Shown: piece after piece, positions 59,691-64,000 of the stretch | How the letters are laid out: each line of letters starts with the position of its first letter | Numbering within the stretch: the first letter of the stretch is position 1 | NCBI GenBank assembly: GCA_937918935.1 | Contig: CAKZSI010000028.1 | Location: forward strand, 62,001 to 126,000 | Origin: an uncultured Chloroflexales bacterium | Lineage (GTDB): Bacteria; Chloroflexota; Chloroflexia; Chloroflexales; Chloroflexaceae | Direction of reading: 5' to 3' | Length of the DNA: 64,000 nucleotides | Notes under the pieces: generated by a model | The model's input: only the letters and a program-made list of their open reading frames with translations | Told to the model about the DNA's origin: nothing | The model's database searches: none | Made by a program: the position numbers and the translations under genes

Positions 59691-60407
59691 ATGGCCCTGC
59701 TTGAACTAGCAAACGTCCACACCTACTACGGTAAAATCCACGCCCTCAAGGGCATTTCGATCACCGTTGAAAAAGGCGAGATCGTGACCCTCATCGGCTC
59801 GAATGGGGCGGGGAAGAGTACGACCCTGCGCACCATCTCCGGGCTGTTGACGCCGCGGATGGGCGAGGTGCACTTCAATGGCCGGCGGATTGACCGGCTG
59901 CCCGCCCACGAGATCGTCAGGCTGGGCATCGCCCAGGCCCCCGAGGGTCGGCGGATCTTTCCGCGACTGACCGTGCTGGAGAACCTCGAGATGGGCGCCT
60001 ACCTGCACGATACCCGCAGCCAGACCTATCAGGACGATCTCGAGCGCGTTTTTACCCTCTTTCCGCGGCTGCGTGAGCGCACCGCGCAGAAGGGCGGCAC
60101 CCTGTCCGGCGGCGAGCAGCAGATGCTGGCCATCGGGCGTGCGCTGATGACTCGCCCGCAGGTGTTGCTGCTCGATGAGCCTTCGATGGGCCTGGCCCCG
60201 GTGCTGGTCGAGCAGATCTTCGAGATCGTCAAGACGATCAACTCCCAGGGCACCACGGTGCTTCTGGTGGAGCAGAATGCCCTCCAGGCCCTCGGCATCG
60301 CCCATCGGGGCTACGTGCTTCAGAGCGGCGAAATCGTGCTCGAAGATACCGCCCACGCCCTGCGTGAGAATGAGATGGTGCAGAAAGCGTATCTGGGTTT
60401 GGAGTAG
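59691..60407 (+). CDS. livF: Branched-chain amino acid ABC ATPase LivF
   Basis: A 238-residue ATPase. It opens LLELANVHTYYGKIHALKGISI; Walker A is LIGSNGAGKSTTLRTISGL; the LivF-type Q-loop stretch is GIAQAPEGRRIFPRLTVLENLEMGAY; signature LSGGEQQMLAIGRALMTRP; Walker B VLLLDEPSMGLAPVL; H-loop LLVEQNALQAL (Gln/Asn variant normal in LivF). It completes the livKHMGF set. A weak inverted repeat (CTGTGGAG at 60408-60415, CTCCACAG at 60453-60460) follows before the convergent murF-alr gene. Confidence 0.97.
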   Translation: MALLELANVHTYYGKIHALKGISITVEKGEIVTLIGSNGAGKSTTLRTISGLLTPRMGEVHFNGRRIDRLPAHEIVRLGIAQAPEGRRIFPRLTVLENLEMGAYLHDTRSQTYQDDLERVFTLFPRLRERTAQKGGTLSGGEQQMLAIGRALMTRPQVLLLDEPSMGLAPVLVEQIFEIVKTINSQGTTVLLVEQNALQALGIAHRGYVLQSGEIVLEDTAHALRENEMVQKAYLGLE

Positions 60408-60480
60408 CTGTGGAGGTGTGGAGATGAAAAAAACAGCTCTCCAGCTCTCTAGCTCCACAGAAGGATAAGGGGTACAGCGG

Positions 60481-63021
60481 TCAACCCCACCCCGTTAACT
60501 CCTCGCCAACCTCACGGGGGACTCTGGGTAGGATGCCGGTGACGACTTCGTAGGTGATCGTGCCCAGCCAGGCGGCCACTTCTTCGGCACTGATGGCCTC
60601 TTCTCCCTGCGCGCCGATCAGCGTCACCGCGTCACCCCGGCGCACGCCGGGAATGCCGGTCACGTCCACCATGGCGTAATCCATACAGATACGCCCGACA
60701 ATTGGCGCGCGCTGCCCGCGTATGAGCACCTCGCGCCAGGGGGGGGTGCGGCGCAGCCCGTCGGCATAGCCCACGGGGATGGTGGCGATACAGCCTGGCC
60801 GCGTGGTCACAAATGCGCCACCGTAGGAGATGGGTGTGCCGGGCGGGTATTCGCGCACCCGGGCCACTTCGCTGTGGAAGCTCAGAGCGGTGCGAAAGCC
60901 CTCCGGGAGTGAGATGCCGGGGCCAGGGGCCAGGCCGTAGCAGGCGATGCCCGGGCGCGCCATATCGAGGCGCGCTGCCGGCAGGCGCAGCAGCGCGGCG
61001 CTGTTGGCAGCGTGGGCCGTGGGCGGGCGCAGCCCGGCTGCGGCGAGTTCGCGCAGCAGGCCGATGAAAACGGCCAGTTGCGCTTCGGTCTGGCGCAGGT
61101 CGGGGGCGTCGGCGCTGGCGAAGTGGGTGTAGATGCCGGTCACCTCCAGGCCCGCCAGCGCCCGGAGCCAGGCCAGGAAGGGGCCGGTTTCCGCCGGCGG
61201 CAGGCCCAGGCGGGCCATGCCTGTGTCTACCTTGACGTGCACCCGCGCCGGGCGGCCCAGGGCCACGGCCGCGGTGTGGAGGGCCTCGGCGGCGGCGGCG
61301 TCGAAGAGGGCGCATTCCAGACCCAGGGCCACAGCCTCTTCGGCCTGCCAGGGGGGCAGATAGCCCAGCACAAGGATGGGCGCGCTGATACCGGCCTGCC
61401 GCAGCGCCCGCCCCTCCCCCAGGGTAGCCACGGCCACGGCCGCCGCTCCCGCTCCCAGGGCGGCTCGCGCCGCGCGCGCGGCGCCGTGGCCATAGCCGTC
61501 GCCTTTGAGCACGACCATCAGCGGCACGCCCGCCAGGGCGCGCAGTCGCCGCACGTTGCCGGCGATGGCGTCGAGGTCAATGCGCAGCCAGGTTGGGCGA
61601 TCGGGAGCGCCAACGCGCACGCTGTGCCAGGCGGGCTCCTGACGCACCAGGTGCATGCTGGCGCCGGGTTCGACCAGCCGGGCGACAACGCGCTCCATGC
61701 GCGCCTCGGCGCTGCCCTTAACAAGGATCAGGTCGCCCGGCCCAGGGTTGGCCGGCAGGGCGCTGACAGCGGCGGTGCTGGTATCAACCACACTGATGGG
61801 CAGATCGGGGCGCTCGGCCCGTGCGGCATCGGCGGCGGCGACCCCCCAGTCACCCTTGAGGATCAGCCTGTCAACGCAGCGGGCGGCCAGGGCGCCGAGT
61901 TCGCGAGCCACGGCGTTCTCCACCTCTGGCGGCAGGTCGGAGAGGGCGCCCAGGATGGCGATTCGGCGCCGGGCCGGGAGCGCGGCGAGAGCGTGCAGGG
62001 CAGCCCGAACCGACGGGACCGTGGCGCTGAAACTATCGTCAAGCAGCGTGGCCCCGCTGGCTGCCGGCAGGGGCCGCAGGCGCCCGGCGGGCGGTTCAAT
62101 GTGTGCCAGAGCCGCTGCGCAGGTTGCCAGATCCATTCCACAGACCAGACCGATCGCGACGGCAGCCAGGGCGGCATACACCCCCGGCTCTCCCAGAAGG
62201 GGCACGTGGGCCTCAACCGTCTCGGCGCCCCGCCGCAGGCGCAGGCGGGCGCCTTCGAGAGTGTAGCGCGGCGCCTCGGCCCACAGATCCAGGCCGGGAG
62301 TGAGGCCGTAGAAGAAGGTGTGCGACACGCCTCCGGCCAGGGCGCGTACCCGGGGATCGTCGCCGTTCAGCACCGCGATGCCGTCAGGGGGCAGGGCCGC
62401 GACCAGGGCGCCCTTCTCGGCGGCGACGCCGTCGAGGTTCCCCAGGCCGCGCAGGTGGGTCTCGCCCACGGTGGTGACCACGGCGATATGAGGCGGAAAG
62501 AGGGCCGCGAGCCGGGCAATCTCGCCGGGGCGGTCGCTGCCGTACTCCAGCACAGCGAAGCAGTGTTGCATCTCCAGGTGCGCCAGGGCGATGGGCAGGC
62601 CCAGCAGCGAGTTGAAGCTCCGCCGGGTCTGGAAGGTGGGGGCCAGCGTCGCCAGCACGGCGGTGATAGCGCGGCGAGTAGTGGTCTTGCCGACGCTGCC
62701 GGTCACGCCGATGACCCGTGGAGCGACGGCGGCCAGGCGAGCGGCGGCCCAGCGTTGCAGCAGGGCCTGGGGATCGTCGCTGAGCACCACCGTGGCGGCG
62801 CCCGGGTCGGCGGGGGGCCAGCGGCAGAGCACACCGGTAGCTCCCGCGGCCAGCGCCGCAGGGATGTAGTCGTGCCCGTCGGCGCGCGCCGTGCGCAGAG
62901 CGATGAAACACGCCCCGGGCGTGGTGAGGCGCGAGTCGTAGGACCAGTCGGCGAAGGTGGTCGCACGGGGAGCGGCATGCAGGCGCCCACCCGCGGCGAG
63001 CAATTCGTCAAGCGCAATCAT
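60481..63021 (-). CDS. murF-alr: Bifunctional MurF / alanine racemase fusion
   Basis: About 846 residues from ATG 63021. The N-terminal ~450 residues are MurF, which adds D-Ala-D-Ala to UDP-MurNAc-tripeptide: DSRLTTPGACFIALRTARADGHDYIPAA, ATP loop GVTGSVGKTTTRRAITAVL, LEYGSDRPGEIARLA, and GATLLDDSFSATVPSVRAAL. The C-terminal ~375 residues are alanine racemase: the PLP Lys in LMVVLKGDGYGHGAARAA, HVKVDTGMARLGL, ANSAALLRLP, and the catalytic Tyr segment GTPISYGGAFVT. Both sites look intact. Such fusions are known in Bacteroidetes and here couple D-Ala supply to its use. TATAAT sits 7 nt before the ATG, suggesting a leaderless mRNA. Confidence 0.95.
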   Translation of the reverse strand: MIALDELLAAGGRLHAAPRATTFADWSYDSRLTTPGACFIALRTARADGHDYIPAALAAGATGVLCRWPPADPGAATVVLSDDPQALLQRWAAARLAAVAPRVIGVTGSVGKTTTRRAITAVLATLAPTFQTRRSFNSLLGLPIALAHLEMQHCFAVLEYGSDRPGEIARLAALFPPHIAVVTTVGETHLRGLGNLDGVAAEKGALVAALPPDGIAVLNGDDPRVRALAGGVSHTFFYGLTPGLDLWAEAPRYTLEGARLRLRRGAETVEAHVPLLGEPGVYAALAAVAIGLVCGMDLATCAAALAHIEPPAGRLRPLPAASGATLLDDSFSATVPSVRAALHALAALPARRRIAILGALSDLPPEVENAVARELGALAARCVDRLILKGDWGVAAADAARAERPDLPISVVDTSTAAVSALPANPGPGDLILVKGSAEARMERVVARLVEPGASMHLVRQEPAWHSVRVGAPDRPTWLRIDLDAIAGNVRRLRALAGVPLMVVLKGDGYGHGAARAARAALGAGAAAVAVATLGEGRALRQAGISAPILVLGYLPPWQAEEAVALGLECALFDAAAAEALHTAAVALGRPARVHVKVDTGMARLGLPPAETGPFLAWLRALAGLEVTGIYTHFASADAPDLRQTEAQLAVFIGLLRELAAAGLRPPTAHAANSAALLRLPAARLDMARPGIACYGLAPGPGISLPEGFRTALSFHSEVARVREYPPGTPISYGGAFVTTRPGCIATIPVGYADGLRRTPPWREVLIRGQRAPIVGRICMDYAMVDVTGIPGVRRGDAVTLIGAQGEEAISAEEVAAWLGTITYEVVTGILPRVPREVGEELTGWG

Positions 63022-63028
63022 GCCGGGT

Positions 63029-63034
63029 ATTATA
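63029..63034 (-). promoter_or_regulatory. -10 box placed for a leaderless murF-alr mRNA
   Basis: On the minus strand a perfect TATAAT (63034-63029) is followed by ACCCGGC and the ATG at 63021. No Shine-Dalgarno is present. The alternative ATG at 63045 would place this box inside the coding region. Confidence 0.55.
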
Positions 63035-63132
63035 ATGTCTCCCAACGCCCATCGCTGCCCGACGGCCGGGTCCGCGAGGGCGAAGCCCTCCCAGAAACAT
63101 TCTTTCTATCGAATATCGAAGCAGGCATTCCA

Positions 63133-64000
63133 ATGAACGAAGTTGCCGTCGCGCGGCGCGCCGAGCGGGCCACCTGGGTATGGATGGGGGTGGCGCTGCT
63201 GGCCCACACCGGCTGGGGCGCCTATCCGGTGCTGGCGCGCTACCTCCAGACCGTGAGCGCCCTGCCCAGTATGGCCTTGCTATCCCTCGGTAACCTGATC
63301 GCCCTGCTGGTGTATGCGCCGTTCGCGCTGCGGCATGTCGACAGGCGCGTGCTGTGCTCGCGAGTGATCTGGGCCTTCGCGCTGGTCGTGGTGCTTCGAG
63401 CAATCACCAATCTTCTTGCCGCCCGCTACACGCTGGCGATCTACGTCCAGTTGATCACCCTGATGACGCCCCTGCTGGTGGCCTTGCTCAGCGCGGGGCT
63501 GTTTCGCGAGGCCCTGCCGCCCTTCACCTGGCCCGCGATAGGCTTCTCGTTCGCCGGCTCGCTGCTGATGATGAGTGGCGATCTCGGTGGCGAAGGCCCC
63601 CTGTTCCGTATCGGCAGGGGCGACCTGGCGGGTCTGGCCCTGGCGTTGACCTCGGCCCTGTGTCTGGCCTTCTACATGCTCCTGGTGCCGCGCGCGGCGA
63701 AGCAGGCCGTTTCGGGCGAAGCGGTGCTTCTGGTGCAGTTGATTGCTCTGACCCTGACCACCGGGGCAATCAGCGTGTTGCTGGGCGAGGATGCGGGGCG
63801 CTTCACCGCCATCGGCGCGAGCGACTGGGCGGTGTTTGGCGCCTTCGTCGGCTTCGTGCTGCTTGGGGCCAACGTGGGGCAGATCGCCGCCCTGCGGCGT
63901 CTGGGCGCGCCGCGGGTCAGCAGCACGATGGCCTGGCGGCTGATTGCCACCCTGGCGCTGGCGGCGCTGCTGCTCGGCGAGCGCCTGACCTCGTTCTGGC
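63133..64000 (+). CDS. EamA/DMT-superfamily transporter (3' end cut by window edge)
   Basis: The frame from ATG 63133 stays open to the last base (289 codons), so the C-terminus is outside. My translation begins MNEVAVARRAERATWVWMGV. It shows at least eight hydrophobic helices, including VALLAHTGWGAYPVLARYL, MALLSLGNLIALLVYAPFAL, YTLAIYVQLITLMTPLLVALLSAG and AIGFSFAGSLLMMSGDL. The second half repeats the pattern (LALALTSALCLAFYMLLVPRA, ASDWAVFGAFVGFVLLGANVG, TMAWRLIATLALAALLLGERL). This is the duplicated EamA architecture of metabolite exporters. The substrate is unknown. It is divergent from murF-alr, with a type-A palindrome (GAGGGC-gaa-GCCCTC, about 63076-63090) between. Confidence 0.88.
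   Translation, partial: MNEVAVARRAERATWVWMGVALLAHTGWGAYPVLARYLQTVSALPSMALLSLGNLIALLVYAPFALRHVDRRVLCSRVIWAFALVVVLRAITNLLAARYTLAIYVQLITLMTPLLVALLSAGLFREALPPFTWPAIGFSFAGSLLMMSGDLGGEGPLFRIGRGDLAGLALALTSALCLAFYMLLVPRAAKQAVSGEAVLLVQLIALTLTTGAISVLLGEDAGRFTAIGASDWAVFGAFVGFVLLGANVGQIAALRRLGAPRVSSTMAWRLIATLALAALLLGERLTSFW

Overview
The window is a GC-rich chromosomal segment that most resembles a filamentous phototroph-type Chloroflexota (Chloroflexales, Roseiflexus/Chloroflexus-like). This is inferred from gene content, not from any search. The pointers are a UDP-sulfoquinovose synthase (sulfolipid, typical of phototrophs), a MurF-alanine racemase fusion, an FMN-riboswitch-controlled RibXY-type riboflavin transporter, a T-box-controlled TrpB2, and many lipoproteins with Ala/Pro/Thr linkers. 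No phage, CRISPR array, rRNA, tRNA or transposase gene was found. Both window edges cut a gene: a response regulator on the left and an EamA transporter on the right.

Layout. 1-1.2 kb: response regulator end and SufE. 2-5.6 kb (minus): GT9 glycosyltransferase, CpXC protein, methyltransferase; a MITE-like element has inserted between the first two. 5.9-9.9 kb (plus): quinone oxidoreductase, aspartokinase, GT4 glycosyltransferase. 10-16.7 kb (minus): selA, then a sugar-phosphate/cell-envelope cluster of a nucleotidyltransferase-like protein, a membrane-anchored YvcK-like protein, a phosphohexomutase pseudoenzyme and an intact phosphohexomutase. 17-22.8 kb (plus): greA with a leader attenuator, lysS, an AbrB/Doc-like pair with a degenerate toxin, an epimerase and an acyltransferase. 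22.9-30.1 kb: sugar dehydrogenase lipoprotein, a hypothetical gene, and a MacAB-like export system whose ATPase carries a cyclic-nucleotide-binding domain. 30.4-32.7 kb: FMN riboswitch and ribXY. 32.7-39.4 kb: T-box, trpB2, a secreted glycosidase (minus), trpS, trpE. 39.4-44.7 kb: membrane protein, CcrM-like DNA methyltransferase, two ABC permeases. 44.8-50.7 kb: NHL lipoprotein, MscS channel, Crp regulator, 7Fe ferredoxin, MocA-like nucleotidyltransferase. 50.9-54 kb (minus): sulfolipid synthase, MBL hydrolase, a two-module hypothetical protein. 54.2-60.4 kb: a complete branched-chain amino-acid-type ABC importer (livKHMGF) behind a long structured leader. 60.5-64 kb: MurF-Alr and an EamA transporter.

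Regulation is unusually legible. Several near-consensus sigma70-type promoters can be read directly. Two textbook riboswitches control import of a vitamin (riboflavin) and synthesis of an amino acid (tryptophan). Three genes have a -10 box exactly 7 nt before the ATG, which implies leaderless mRNAs. Most intergenic gaps carry members of a dispersed family of short palindromes (GGGAGGGC-gaa-GCCCTCCC and GGGGAAACC-n-GGTTTCCCC types), and at least two larger elements with terminal inverted repeats are present.

The points I consider most worth following up are: the MITE with a perfect 10-bp target duplication that split an operon; the pseudoenzyme/active phosphohexomutase pair next to a YvcK-like protein lacking its usual signature; the CcrM-like methyltransferase; the degenerate Doc toxin; the ABC-ATPase/cNMP fusion; and the unexplained structured leader upstream of livK.
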